Source: a virus
Length of the DNA: 64,000 bases
IMG/VR virus record: IMGVR_UViG_3300035698_027145
Span: 1-64,000 of that record
Reading direction: 5' to 3' (one strand)
Part shown: piece after piece, positions 34,001 to 40,633 of the stretch
Position numbering within the stretch: the stretch's first letter is position 1
How the letters are laid out: each line of letters opens with the position of its first letter
Translations under genes and position numbers: made by a program
Notes under the pieces: generated by a model
What the model was told of the DNA's origin: nothing
Seen by the model: the letters and a program-made list of their open reading frames with translations, nothing else
Database searches by the model: none

Positions 34001-34892
34001 TCCTCAGAAGCCTTCAGTTCCAAGAGATAAAGCTCTTATGGGCAATGAAGATGCTGACTTGAATCCACAAGATAAACCTCAACCAGTTATTCCTTCTGAA
34101 AATGCAACAATGGGGCATGAAGATGAAGCAGGTCTAAGCGGTGGAGATAATAGTTACACTGGTGGTGATAAGGGTCAAGGAAAAACAGAACTTGCTTCTA
34201 TAGATGAAGATCTTTTCCATATGAAGGGATTTGGAAATTCAAAGGCTGGTATCTCAAGCCTTGCAGATAGAATTGCTAAGAAACTTGCTCCAAAAGAGCC
34301 AGTAGCAGACGATCCTGATATTAAGCCTTTCTCAGATGGTGGAACTATCGGTAAAGAAGAGAAGTTCGATGCAGCAGAAATTAATGAGTCAGATGTTAAA
34401 AGTGACTCAGGAATGATGGGACACGAAAGCGAAACATTGGGAACAAAACCTGATTCTCCAAAGGATCATCCTGAAGTGTTTACAGGCAATGCTCAACAGG
34501 GTCAGGAAGAATTAGATAGTGAAAAAACAACAAAAGATAAAGGTACAGTAATCGCGAATAGCGATTCGGAGTCCGAGGCTATTAGGGTAGCATCAAGAAT
34601 GCTTCAAGCAAGTCATATTGAAGCAGGAGATATGCCATCTAAGATTAGCGAACTAAAAGCTTATAAGGCAGCACAGATTAGAGATATCGAAAAAGCTATC
34701 TTTGCTCAAAAAGGACTTAACACTGTTTCAGATGGTATGTCTCAAACCATACAAATAAATGAGGCTAGCAGCGTAAGAAATGCTAAAGATGATCTCAGCA
34801 CAAAACTATCGTCATTATTCACTCTTGAGAGACAGAATGTTGATGCTGATAGTAATGAAATGACTCAGCTTAGAAAAACTTACAATAAGTAA
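28083..34892 (+). CDS. prohead protease fused to a very long scaffold-like region, with intein
   Basis: The 2269-residue precursor starts MAMYKRATFSHKC. The protease part (~60-152 and ~546-690) shows FTNHQND (His103) and, after the intein, TSMGCSV with the likely nucleophile Ser547, spaced as in HK97-like prohead proteases. Zinc-binding CSVCHNNAHTADDYCSH and FIENSFVVNPACHDCG follow. The remaining ~1570 residues are scaffold-like: helical, acidic and disordered, with a zinc ribbon (CPVCGS, CGNCGS), Gly/Met-rich segments and MGHE repeats. KTA motifs recur (IKTAST, LKTAAP, VKTASL, AKTASQ, KKTAQM, IKTASK, NKTAGE), possibly self-cleavage sites. Protease-scaffold fusion is known in smaller form in phages such as lambda; this size is unusual. 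Confidence 0.8.
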   Translation: MAMYKRATFSHKCKVTALNKPKGEGWDIYDLPNQIKTASTTVEGEDLNGFDLKQATTDHPDHLYIKVFAIKKDEPNDNGDAFCEAELKTAAPSFVGVPLFTNHQNDDVEKARGECVHSWYDQEEGGIYIIGRVDKIAYPRLARGIEEGYITGCFPPDAPVLMSDGTEKSICDIEDGDEVISGKGNIKKVLGIRQRGYNYPIVSIQLEGNKQPLVCTSHHNLMVYRLPELCACGCEEELVLKKDKRITSKTFNRKFRTGHNLRGESEEFNHEYIQKIKACELEDGDFLVEPKFVDESCDDYVTENEAFLIGLFLAEGSFEKRKGIRHSAIFNFAHTERDTLAFQCEEKLKKAFATHRNGPTTNYYPGASQTRVNLYGKDIADWFYDRCGEYSDGKILNEKLMKLGKEKTSSLLAGFIEGDGYKVKEKYYGFGIVSSNLTSQLRLLFEKIGVRTNYKVITEDNGRWGYKPVHEVTFGKTTVPDLFWDRLIYKKAEKAKAKAASWHSLEDYTLRRVKEIKEINYDGIVYDIEVEDDHTYCVNHIAVSNTSMGCSVENSICSVCHNNAHTADDYCSHVANRKNRKYTGDLKCSYHNSPTDKQDKCPVCHSTSDDAKTLKHSEQAIFEHNYGLKFIENSFVVNPACHDCGVRCILHAPTVESKVASFQNTVSNLVKEAHLKEGDSALEGFITRLGGMNELQSIKNSMDELEKVTKSMLKQKENISMEYVSQIVKAMSDIQEFYDELIEMGYGALPSPPVMGADDSPPLVAEQPQAAMPPEQMAAQQAPPQPGGSQTSDLGGLGNITLPKNSSRKIEEFSKISGNLINKVTSLEESLRELNKNINSKLNIGAEMATDKKNTKVAASTDNLELITEKQLMKEEESLHPRTGEVYEGITESKEQIGGSERSNDTTSSSPQIRGGTYETTTEDQLKTKSALGESVIHFNEYPDVITEKQWDDFSRDVAGELPDDYTESITQAQIRELLSNHKYIGNVETITEDQLRSIDMTDGLKRWANKSYSVSLVKTASLVIADMISTYRKSPLEIKKIASIISDDQAMKSKVSFLSVLNSLPHKKDSRQTVASNASYFAKTASQNGLSTVDALILTAASHGQFGMRAEDVLDTIAHVINSETQMVKVNSIVASKMNKVSDDNVVTKSSAFDSAIKELDKPKDGKYQLRATMEDIGAPITDKVAFVAGVKKFAQEMIDDESVAAAVIKIEVGDSGELIIDIQDGAEEEIVPDDIGDVIEGPVEDIDADINGDEVGCPFEEDGLEEDGLEEETKDARMPGAEQGGMQQGNVMAAAKKEIKKTAQMMGGEMGGQAGAAQAPGAGAGMPGTPGIGAPPMENFTDEAGMGEEEGGLEDNLEPLPPGSICPVCGSDDVNVLDGKGQCGNCGSEMTYKVEVNVTKWQGVTPDEDGGDEDIEEGFEGEGFEMPGGEEELGAAPGGMEMEMGEMPAAASVTNNREVKFATTIKIKPEAVKKVAAAKLKVGSYSPATGSSNTVDLGDGNHICLDTGTKYKVAFMTSKDGKQVYGQWEWVPRTASAICPSCDRAKAKFVKALSSVNLTSASFDKMELKDQVETIIKLKQSGSLQTIKTASKEGSVIADYKLAYGGYGKSFPIESCIEKLARRFGENALCLSGPDEGKPLAASVCNRLKKADVYTTKIATRLADNWSDCDGDEECITHQIRSGYSLRQAAEVCSTLKVAIAEGEDFLADGLAGEEEFDGTPDNDPDVPVVEEVDPFEGDMGDDIGGGTVTLELPMEVVEQLDAQLDVALGENPAEEDHHDDLDMNGEADITEDPLGDDLGGDLGEAPVEEAIGPGDLDETKDMAMPATANPMGGEMKPAEDPGMGGEVGADGSTPDQGMGGEMKDVTPGVSEFSQNVQNNKGNLGQPQNSITVNGQPVGGNPMTAETVMENNVGKVGKTQMDLSGVIAAINKTAGEKEISQSKAQDSSDIGTYTAGEGGSQMGHESDTIRTPQKPSVPRDKALMGNEDADLNPQDKPQPVIPSENATMGHEDEAGLSGGDNSYTGGDKGQGKTELASIDEDLFHMKGFGNSKAGISSLADRIAKKLAPKEPVADDPDIKPFSDGGTIGKEEKFDAAEINESDVKSDSGMMGHESETLGTKPDSPKDHPEVFTGNAQQGQEELDSEKTTKDKGTVIANSDSESEAIRVASRMLQASHIEAGDMPSKISELKAYKAAQIRDIEKAIFAQKGLNTVSDGMSQTIQINEASSVRNAKDDLSTKLSSLFTLERQNVDADSNEMTQLRKTYNK
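28539..29717 (+). mobile_element. intein with LAGLIDADG endonuclease in the protease gene
   Basis: The intein spans residues 153-545 (393 residues). It begins Cys1 (CFPPDAPVLMSDGTEKS, block A), has block B CTSHH, LAGLIDADG helices (LIGLFLAEGSF and LLAGFIEGDGY), block F (VYDIEVEDDHTYCVNHIAV) and ends SN before Thr+1. The penultimate residue is Ser instead of His. It sits one residue before the predicted catalytic serine, so the protease should stay inactive until splicing. Confidence 0.93.
33950..34470 (+). repeat. degenerate protein repeat with MGHE motif
   Basis: Four spaced copies of an MGHE or MGNE motif occur in the C-terminal part of the giant protein (QMGHESD, LMGNEDA, TMGHEDE, MMGHESE), with Pro/Asp-rich spacers containing IRTPQKP or LGTKPDSP. 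It looks like a degenerate linear repeat. Confidence 0.6.
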
Positions 34893-34923
34893 AGAAGGTA
34901 ATTTAATTTAAAGGAGAGACAAA

Positions 34924-35478
34924 ATGGCTCTTATAGTAGAATATCATGTAGTGGCAGATATGTATGCAGTAGGTGCAACAGCTTTCTCAGCTGGTATGAT
35001 CGTGGAACTTGATGCAAATGCTTCTGTTATTCCTCAGGCTGGTACAGGTGCTACCGCTGTTGATAACCTCGGTATCGCAGGTGACTCAGCTCTTAATGCA
35101 GAAGGTCAAACAACTGCTTATTCTGCACAGGTAACAATCGGTGCAAATGGTGCAGGAACACGTTGGACAGAAAATAGAGTCTCTGACTTCTATGACGAAA
35201 CAACAGCTTCACAAAAAGTCACTGTTTATAACGGTGGTGGAAAATTCTGGATTAGTTCAGATCTTCTTGATGCAACTTCAGCAACACCAGCAGCAGGTAA
35301 CTTGTTTGGCGCTGGCCCAACTGATGGAGCATGGTTGGTTCAGGCAGCAGCAGCAAATCAGATCGTTGGTCTCGCAGTTGGAGCAGTTCAGGGATATGAT
35401 AGTGGAGTTCCTGGAACAGACACAACAAATGGTAGTATGACATTAGGTGATTACTTCCCAATCGTTCTAAAGATATAA
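34924..35478 (+). CDS. probable head decoration protein
   Basis: The 184-residue protein is rich in Ala, Gly, Thr and Val with a beta-strand pattern (MIVELDANASVIPQ, AYSAQVTIGANGAG, KVTVYNGGGKFWISSD) and ends GDYFPIVLKI. Size, composition and the site directly upstream of the major capsid gene match phage capsid decoration or minor capsid proteins. GC content and codon use shift here as in the capsid gene, suggesting strong expression. A good AAAGGAGAG precedes the start. No enzyme motif. Confidence 0.65.
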   Translation: MALIVEYHVVADMYAVGATAFSAGMIVELDANASVIPQAGTGATAVDNLGIAGDSALNAEGQTTAYSAQVTIGANGAGTRWTENRVSDFYDETTASQKVTVYNGGGKFWISSDLLDATSATPAAGNLFGAGPTDGAWLVQAAAANQIVGLAVGAVQGYDSGVPGTDTTNGSMTLGDYFPIVLKI

Positions 35479-35582
35479 TTAGAACAAAAAGTAGCAAAGT
35501 AGTAAAAGAAATAGTGTTAATGTTAATTTATATTTTAGGATTCTAAGTAATACCTAAAAATAAAAATATAAGGAGAATTAAA

Positions 35583-36455
35583 ATGGCTTTTGATAAAAAT
35601 GGTTTAACTGACCAAGAAAAAGAAATGGTTATCGCTCAGGCTCTAGAGACTGACGAAGGTAGAACAGCCCTTGCACAGGCAATGGTAGAACCTATTAGAA
35701 GGGCACTTGAGTATCAAGCTGTCGGTAGAAAACTTCTAATGGTTGACGAACTTCCACAGGGCGCTCTAGCTCGTTACGAACGTGACGTTGCAGCGATCGC
35801 TTGGGTTGTATCTCGTAGAGGTGCTGTGCCTGACCAGATTCAAGAAGGAGAAGAAGTGTTGGTTCCTACATTCGAAATTGCAGCGAACCCAACAGTTAGA
35901 CTTAGTGAGATCAAAGCTCGTAGGTTCTACATCGTAGACAGAGCACAGATCAAGGCTAAAGAAGCAATCCAGAAGGAAGAAGATAGTAACATATTTAACG
36001 CATTGCTTACTGCTGTTCCAGCAGCTCAGCAAATAACAAACTATGGAACTCTTACGATTCCTGCGTTGAATGAAGCGTTTAAGCAGATCGAACAGCATGA
36101 CCTTGTAGCAGCTAAGATCGTTACACATGCTTTCCAGTATGCTTCAATCAGAACATTCGGTAAGGATTTCTACGATGAGGCAACTCAGAGAGAAATTATC
36201 ACAACTGGTCTTTACGGCCATCTGTGGACTGCTGATATTCACGTTTCAAGCAGAATGGATAGTGCAACTGTTCTTGTAGTTGCTAGTCCTGAAACCGTTG
36301 GAGCATTCCCAATCAGACAGGACATTACAGTTCTGCCTGCTGACGATCCAAAGAAATTACGCCTTGGCTGGGTCATATACGAGGAAGTTGGAATCGTTGT
36401 TATAAATGATTATGCAATTGCAAAAATCACTATGACAGACGCGACTGTATCTTAA
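35583..36455 (+). CDS. major capsid protein (HK97 fold)
   Basis: The 290-residue protein forms the capsid shell. It shows the common small-phage HK97-fold pattern: N-terminal helix (EGRTALAQAMVEPIRRALEYQ), P-domain strand VLVPTFEIAANP, the long helix with AQIKAKEAIQKEEDSNIFNALLTA split near 120-145, a domain with IVTHAFQYASIRTFG, VHVSS-like IHVSSRMD, and an A-domain end VVINDYAIAKITM. No scaffold delta domain is attached; scaffolding seems to come from other genes. Codon use is richer in C-ending codons than in neighbours. It has a strong AAGGAG and is followed by a terminator. Confidence 0.9.
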   Translation: MAFDKNGLTDQEKEMVIAQALETDEGRTALAQAMVEPIRRALEYQAVGRKLLMVDELPQGALARYERDVAAIAWVVSRRGAVPDQIQEGEEVLVPTFEIAANPTVRLSEIKARRFYIVDRAQIKAKEAIQKEEDSNIFNALLTAVPAAQQITNYGTLTIPALNEAFKQIEQHDLVAAKIVTHAFQYASIRTFGKDFYDEATQREIITTGLYGHLWTADIHVSSRMDSATVLVVASPETVGAFPIRQDITVLPADDPKKLRLGWVIYEEVGIVVINDYAIAKITMTDATVS

Positions 36456-36475
36456 TCGTAGTTGTTAGAAAAAAC

Positions 36476-36507
36476 AAGGGTAGAACTTCGGTTCTGCCCT
36501 TTTTTTA
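36476..36507 (+). terminator. rho-independent terminator after capsid gene
   Basis: AAGGGTAGAAC and GTTCTGCCCTT form an 11-bp stem (one G-T pair) capped by a TTCG loop, followed by seven T. Confidence 0.92.
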
Positions 36508-36523
36508 TGTCCAAAAATAACTA

Positions 36524-36552
36524 TTGAAAAGTGAAAGTAAATAAAGGATTAT
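36524..36552 (+). promoter_or_regulatory. class A promoter candidate
   Basis: TTGAAA (36524-36529) extends into AGTGAAAG and has a weak -10 (GATTAT, 36547-36552) at 17 bases. The upstream extended box is shared with 40180, 41918, 52035 and 53186. It would drive the homing endonuclease gene. Confidence 0.5.
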
Positions 36553-36600
36553 GGTAAGATATGAATAACTATATAATAGTTATTAAATTTTGGAGATAAA

Positions 36601-37365
36601 ATGATAAAGAAAGAATATATAGATGGTTTTCTTCTTGGCGATGGATCAGTAGTTATAGATCGCAGGATGAAGAGTAAAAAGGCAAGATTATCATGTGGGC
36701 TAGAGCATGAAGAATTTTGTAGATATTTGATAGGATTCTTTAATGACACTTTTATTAAGAAGTATAAAGATCATCATATGAAGCAAGGCTATCAGTGGGT
36801 GGGTAGAACAAATTATTCTAAAGAAGCATATAAACAACGTCTTCGTTGGTATCCAGAAACAGATGGCAAAACAGTTAAGCAGGTTCCTAAAGACGTTGTT
36901 ATATCTCCTACCTCAGTTATGATGTGGTATCTTGGAGATGGCTCTGTAGTCCATCCTGAGGATGATTCTAGGATTATGCTTAGATTATCAACAGATGGAT
37001 TTGCAAGAGAAGGTGTAGAGCTTCTTGTTAAGAAATTAAATGATATTGGCATTGTGTGCCATAGAAATAATGAGAATAGAGTTCAGATCAAAGCTCGTGG
37101 CATTCCCTACTTTTTCCAATACATCGGCCGTACCTCCCCAGTCAAATGTTACGATTATAAATTTGATCTTCCTATTTGGAGATTTGAGAGTAAGAGGATG
37201 AGTGAAGTAGCAGGCATCTTAGATGTTAGTTACAACAGACTATCACATCTTGTGAAGATTGGTAAGATCGAGACATATCGATTAAGCAAGAAGGGTCGTC
37301 CTAGGTTTTTGCCGAAACATATAAAGAGAGCAGAAGAGTTAATAAAAGCAGGAGAATTATATTAA
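36601..37365 (+). CDS. free-standing LAGLIDADG homing endonuclease
   Basis: The 254-residue protein has two LAGLIDADG helices (YIDGFLLGDGSV at 6-17 and VMMWYLGDGSV near 106-116), so it can act as a monomer that cuts DNA and copies its gene into intron- or gene-less sites. A C-terminal MerR-like helix-turn-helix (MSEVAGILDVSYNRLSHLV then KKGRPRFLPKHI) probably helps target recognition. It has its own terminator-promoter module and GGAG ribosome site, and sits right after the capsid gene, a typical insertion site for mobile endonucleases. Confidence 0.9.
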   Translation: MIKKEYIDGFLLGDGSVVIDRRMKSKKARLSCGLEHEEFCRYLIGFFNDTFIKKYKDHHMKQGYQWVGRTNYSKEAYKQRLRWYPETDGKTVKQVPKDVVISPTSVMMWYLGDGSVVHPEDDSRIMLRLSTDGFAREGVELLVKKLNDIGIVCHRNNENRVQIKARGIPYFFQYIGRTSPVKCYDYKFDLPIWRFESKRMSEVAGILDVSYNRLSHLVKIGKIETYRLSKKGRPRFLPKHIKRAEELIKAGELY

Positions 37366-37382
37366 TCTTATAATGTATAGTT

Positions 37383-38051
37383 ATGAATTGGTATAAGAAA
37401 TCACAACGATATAAAAAGAGAGAATGGTCTAAGGATGAGATTCAAACTATTAAAGAATTAATAGAAGAAGGGCATTCATTCGAAGAAATAGGAAGTCTTT
37501 TTGGTATGAGCAATTATACTATATTGAGATTAAATAAAGAGCATGGACTAGTAGACCTTGAAGCAAGAAAAATAGAAAAAGACAAACGGATAATTGGTTT
37601 TTATTTGTTGCCTCCAGATGGAGAAGGGTTAAGCACAAAACAAATCACAAAACAATACGGTATACCTATAACAAGTATTAAGAGGGCATTAAAAAGATTT
37701 GGCTTATCTGATCAGTATAGAGATAGGGAGTGGTATGATTCTCCAGAAAATAAAAAGAGATTATCAGAAATTGAAACAGAGAAGGCTTCTGATCCCGCTT
37801 ATAGAGAAAGGATGTCTGATATGCAGAAGCAAAGATATATAGATGATCCTGATTTGCATAGACAGAGATCTGAGCAGGGTAAAAAAGTTCATCAAGATAA
37901 TCCTCAATTAGCTATTGATAGTAAAGAAAGAATGGAAGAGAGATGGAGTCAATATCCAGGAGGTTTTGAGGAGTGGGTAAGCACATTTCCTCCTGAAAGA
38001 CAACAACCGATAAGGGATGCTGTGAATGCAAAATATAGGACTCGGGCTTAA
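37383..38051 (+). CDS. MNWYK-tagged helix-turn-helix protein 1
   Basis: The 222-residue protein starts MNWYKKSQRYKKREWS. Residues ~14-52 form a helix-turn-helix (EIQTIKELIEEGHSFEEIGS then MSNYTILRLN), and ~68-108 a second one introduced by FYLLPPDGEGLS. The rest is charged and helical with NUMOD3-like DPAYRERMSDMQKQR repeats, which occur in homing endonucleases as DNA-binding motifs. Two paralogues follow. No Shine-Dalgarno is seen before the ATG, a trait shared by most MNWYK genes here. A DNA-binding role is likely; delivery in the virion is a hypothesis. Confidence 0.65.
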   Translation: MNWYKKSQRYKKREWSKDEIQTIKELIEEGHSFEEIGSLFGMSNYTILRLNKEHGLVDLEARKIEKDKRIIGFYLLPPDGEGLSTKQITKQYGIPITSIKRALKRFGLSDQYRDREWYDSPENKKRLSEIETEKASDPAYRERMSDMQKQRYIDDPDLHRQRSEQGKKVHQDNPQLAIDSKERMEERWSQYPGGFEEWVSTFPPERQQPIRDAVNAKYRTRA

Positions 38052-38053
38052 TT

Positions 38054-38650
38054 ATGAATTGGTATAATAGACAATTAAAGATATCTGGTGGTCCAAGAAG
38101 AGAATGGTCTGCTGAAGAGTTGGAAGAAATAAAAAAATTAATACAAAAAGGAAAATCGTATAGATATGTAGGGGAGATGTTTAAAGTTAGCCCTAGGTCG
38201 ATAGAAGGGTTAAATAAGAAATATCAATGGTTAAATAAAAAGGAAGAATTAATAAAAAAATATAGGCGGATAGCGAGTCTTTACCTATTGCCGCCAGAGG
38301 GCAAAGGGATATCAGGATATCAATTGAGAAAAGAATATGGACTAAGTAATAGCGATATCGTTTCAGCTTTAAAGTTTTTAAATAAATCAGAATTTTATAG
38401 ACTTCCTAATGACAAGTATGTAATGGAGCAGCGTTCAATATCTGCAAAAGAATGGTGGGAAGATCATGGTAGACTAGAGGGATATCTCACTTCTATTTCA
38501 AAAGAAGAGGCAATATCTTTTTTGAATAATCTGGTATCAAATATCAATAAAACCAACAATAGAAAAGCTTTTAACACATATAACAAATACATGCAGATCA
38601 TCAACAATCACACCTATCCTGATGAAGTTCAGCAGGGAGTAACTGTTTAA
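38054..38650 (+). CDS. MNWYK-tagged helix-turn-helix protein 2
   Basis: The 198-residue paralogue starts MNWYNRQLKISGG and has the same first helix-turn-helix (EELEEIKKLIQKGKSYRYVG then VSPRSIEGLN) and the second behind LYLLPPEGKGIS. The C-terminal ~55 residues (YLTSISKEEAISFLNNLVS, then KYMQIINNHTYPDEVQQ) are shared with the next gene but not with the first paralogue. It begins 2 bases after its neighbour with no visible Shine-Dalgarno, so it probably depends on coupling. Confidence 0.65.
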   Translation: MNWYNRQLKISGGPRREWSAEELEEIKKLIQKGKSYRYVGEMFKVSPRSIEGLNKKYQWLNKKEELIKKYRRIASLYLLPPEGKGISGYQLRKEYGLSNSDIVSALKFLNKSEFYRLPNDKYVMEQRSISAKEWWEDHGRLEGYLTSISKEEAISFLNNLVSNINKTNNRKAFNTYNKYMQIINNHTYPDEVQQGVTV

Positions 38651-38651
38651 T

Positions 38652-40127
38652 ATGAATTGGTATAAGAGACAATTAAAGATAGCAATGCCTAGAAGTTCTG
38701 CAAAAAGAGGATGGACAACAGAAGAATTAGAGAAAGTGAAGAAATTAGTAGAAGAAGGAATGAGTTTTGAAAGGATAGCAAAGCTGTTTGGAGCATCTGA
38801 GAACTCTATACGCCAATTGAATGCAAAGTATAAATGGGTAGATTTAGAGCTAAGAAGGAAAGAAAAAGAGTTAAAGTGGAAAGAAGAAGATGAGAAGATA
38901 GTTAATCTTTATCTATTACCTCCTCGAGGCGAGGGAGTGTCTGCCAGAGAGATAAGAAGGAGACATGGATTTGGTCTTAAAAGAGTGCAAAAGGCATTAG
39001 AAAGATTAGGGCTATCAGAATATTACAGAAATATATCAGATACTAATAAACGAACATATGACGAAGAAACAATCAAAAAAATAGATTATTTATATAAACA
39101 ACCTCCAGAGGGATTGGGTTTGCCAATGCATGAAGTGGCTAATCGTATTGGGTCGGCTAAAGAATCTTTAAAGAGATTTTTTAATGAAACTGGAAGGAAC
39201 ATAAGGACAGTAGAAGATCAGTTAAAATTATTTAATCCTCAAAAATCTAGTAAGTGGGAAGAAGTTGAAGCCAATAAAGAAGAAATTCAAAATATGTTAA
39301 ATGAAGGATATTCTAAAAAGCAAATAGCAGAGTTGTTTGAAGTTGGTCCTCAATTAATGATAAAAATGTTGAATAGATTAAATGTTTTTAGAGATTTTAA
39401 TAAGGTCAAACAAAAAGCTCAAGAGATGATGGATCAAGGGATGCTCCTAACTGAGATTTCAAGGAAGTTAAAAATTGATCCTAGAAAAATTAAAAAAATG
39501 TTTGATCTCGAGACTAAATCTAGGAATTATAGCCCTGGTGTTCCTATATCTCCAGAAGAAGGAGATGAAATAATAAGATTACATATTAAAGAAGAATTAA
39601 GACCTACTGAAATATCTAAAAAATTAAATAGACCTATAGCTAGTATTGTTGATTTTTTAACACGCAAAGGCGTTTATAAGAGATTAAGGGGAGATTGGGT
39701 TAGATTCGATCCTACAGAAGAACAGATTAAACAGATAGATGATTGGTATGCTTTGCCTCCGAAGGGAGAAGGTAGATCTCTTATATGGATAGGTTATAAG
39801 TTCGGATTATCTGGCAGTCAAATGGGGTATTGGTTTCATAAAACAGGCAGACCTGTTAGAAGTTTCGAAGAGCAGGTTGCTACCGATGCGACTAAAGAAG
39901 ATATAAGTTTAGCTAAAATTATAGACTGGGAAGAAAAAGGGGGATTAAAAGGTTTATTAACAGATTTTTATCCTACAAGACAGCAATCTATAAATTATTT
40001 AAACAGTTATGTTCATAGGTTATTACAGCAGGGAGCTAGTAGAAACAGAGCTTTTGGAACAAGAACTAAGTATATGCAAATCATCAACGATCACACATAT
40101 CCTGATGAAGTTCAACAACCTGTTTAG
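38652..40127 (+). CDS. MNWYK-tagged multi helix-turn-helix protein 3
   Basis: The 491-residue protein is the longest of the three paralogues. After MNWYKRQLKIAMPRSS it holds at least five helix-turn-helix units: ~22-60, ~85-125 (LYLLPPRGEGVSAREIRRRH), ~133-175 (YKQPPEGLGLPMHEVANRIG), ~210-240 and ~255-290, then LHIKEELRPTEISKKLNRP and WYALPPKGEGRS. It ends with the block shared with protein 2 (KYMQIINDHTYPDEVQQ). The PP(x)GxG boxes mark unit borders, showing growth by internal duplication. It probably reads a long DNA site. A terminator follows. Confidence 0.65.
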   Translation: MNWYKRQLKIAMPRSSAKRGWTTEELEKVKKLVEEGMSFERIAKLFGASENSIRQLNAKYKWVDLELRRKEKELKWKEEDEKIVNLYLLPPRGEGVSAREIRRRHGFGLKRVQKALERLGLSEYYRNISDTNKRTYDEETIKKIDYLYKQPPEGLGLPMHEVANRIGSAKESLKRFFNETGRNIRTVEDQLKLFNPQKSSKWEEVEANKEEIQNMLNEGYSKKQIAELFEVGPQLMIKMLNRLNVFRDFNKVKQKAQEMMDQGMLLTEISRKLKIDPRKIKKMFDLETKSRNYSPGVPISPEEGDEIIRLHIKEELRPTEISKKLNRPIASIVDFLTRKGVYKRLRGDWVRFDPTEEQIKQIDDWYALPPKGEGRSLIWIGYKFGLSGSQMGYWFHKTGRPVRSFEEQVATDATKEDISLAKIIDWEEKGGLKGLLTDFYPTRQQSINYLNSYVHRLLQQGASRNRAFGTRTKYMQIINDHTYPDEVQQPV

Positions 40128-40135
40128 TATTTTAC

Positions 40136-40163
40136 AGGGTTGGCTTCGGTCTACCCTTTTTTT
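40136..40163 (+). terminator. rho-independent terminator with TTCG loop
   Basis: AGGGTTGGC-TTCG-GTCTACCCT with one mismatch, then seven T. The following bases ATGTCCAAAAATAA are identical to those after the capsid terminator, so the two regions share a copied module. Confidence 0.8.
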
Positions 40164-40179
40164 ATGTCCAAAAATAATG

Positions 40180-40208
40180 TTGAAAAGTGATTAGCGTTGA
40201 TATATAGG
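40180..40208 (+). promoter_or_regulatory. class A promoter candidate
   Basis: TTGAAA with AGTGA extension (40180-40190), 17-base spacer and TATAGG (40203-40208). A class B-like GTTGATATATAGG (40196-40208) overlaps the -10 region. Confidence 0.5.
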
Positions 40209-40244
40209 TATGATGTGAAGAATTAAGTCAGGAGAGTTGCACTA

Positions 40245-40553
40245 ATGAAAAAGCTTAAGAAGGCATTTGCTATTTTTGACGATAATGCTGTCTTAGAAAC
40301 TCACCCTAAAGATATGCTTAATTTTGTTGATGAGGCGTTTAGGGTTGTTGAGGGAGAAGGCCGTTTGGTTAAGAGGATAATTATGTCGAAGGAAGTATGG
40401 AGGCATTTTAGGAGAGGTTTTGGAGCAGATCTTTTGATAGAAATTGCTGGTCGTAAACATATATGGAAAGCCGATATCGAGCTTGTTTCTAATTGCCCTA
40501 AGATTATATTTTTATCGGGAGGCTATGAAAAGATAGCAGAAGAATCCTTTTAA
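40245..40553 (+). CDS. hypothetical protein
   Basis: The 102-residue protein looks like a small alpha/beta domain: KAFAIFDDNAVLETHPKD, a helix with VDEAFRVVEGEGRLVKRIIM, EVWRHFRRGF and a strand pair LIEIAGRKHIWKADIELV ending CPKIIFLSGG. It has its own promoter module and an AGGAG site. No family recognised. The promoter class links it to probable early genes. Confidence 0.55.
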   Translation: MKKLKKAFAIFDDNAVLETHPKDMLNFVDEAFRVVEGEGRLVKRIIMSKEVWRHFRRGFGADLLIEIAGRKHIWKADIELVSNCPKIIFLSGGYEKIAEESF

Positions 40554-40557
40554 TTTG

Positions 40558-40568
40558 TCGATATATAG
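40558..40568 (+). promoter_or_regulatory. candidate class B promoter element
   Basis: TCGATATATAG, 6 bases after the stop of the previous gene and 66 bases before the next start. Confidence 0.35.
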
Positions 40569-40597
40569 ATATGAAGAATATAACAATAAAATTTGGC

Positions 40598-40628
40598 TTC
40601 TTTTGAATAAATTAATTATTCAAAGGAG
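40598..40628 (+). promoter_or_regulatory. hairpin sequestering a ribosome site
   Basis: TTCTTTTGAATAA (40598-40610) pairs with TTATTCAAAGGAG (40616-40628) through 13 pairs, two of them G-T, with a 5-base loop. The 3' arm contains AAGGAG of the gene at 40634, so the ribosome site is buried when the whole hairpin is transcribed. Confidence 0.65.
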
Positions 40629-40633
40629 CAGAT

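Noticed and set aside
36501-36520. Shared 20-base block after two terminators considered as phage attachment site
   Set aside because: No integrase and no tRNA; better explained by a duplicated terminator-promoter module.
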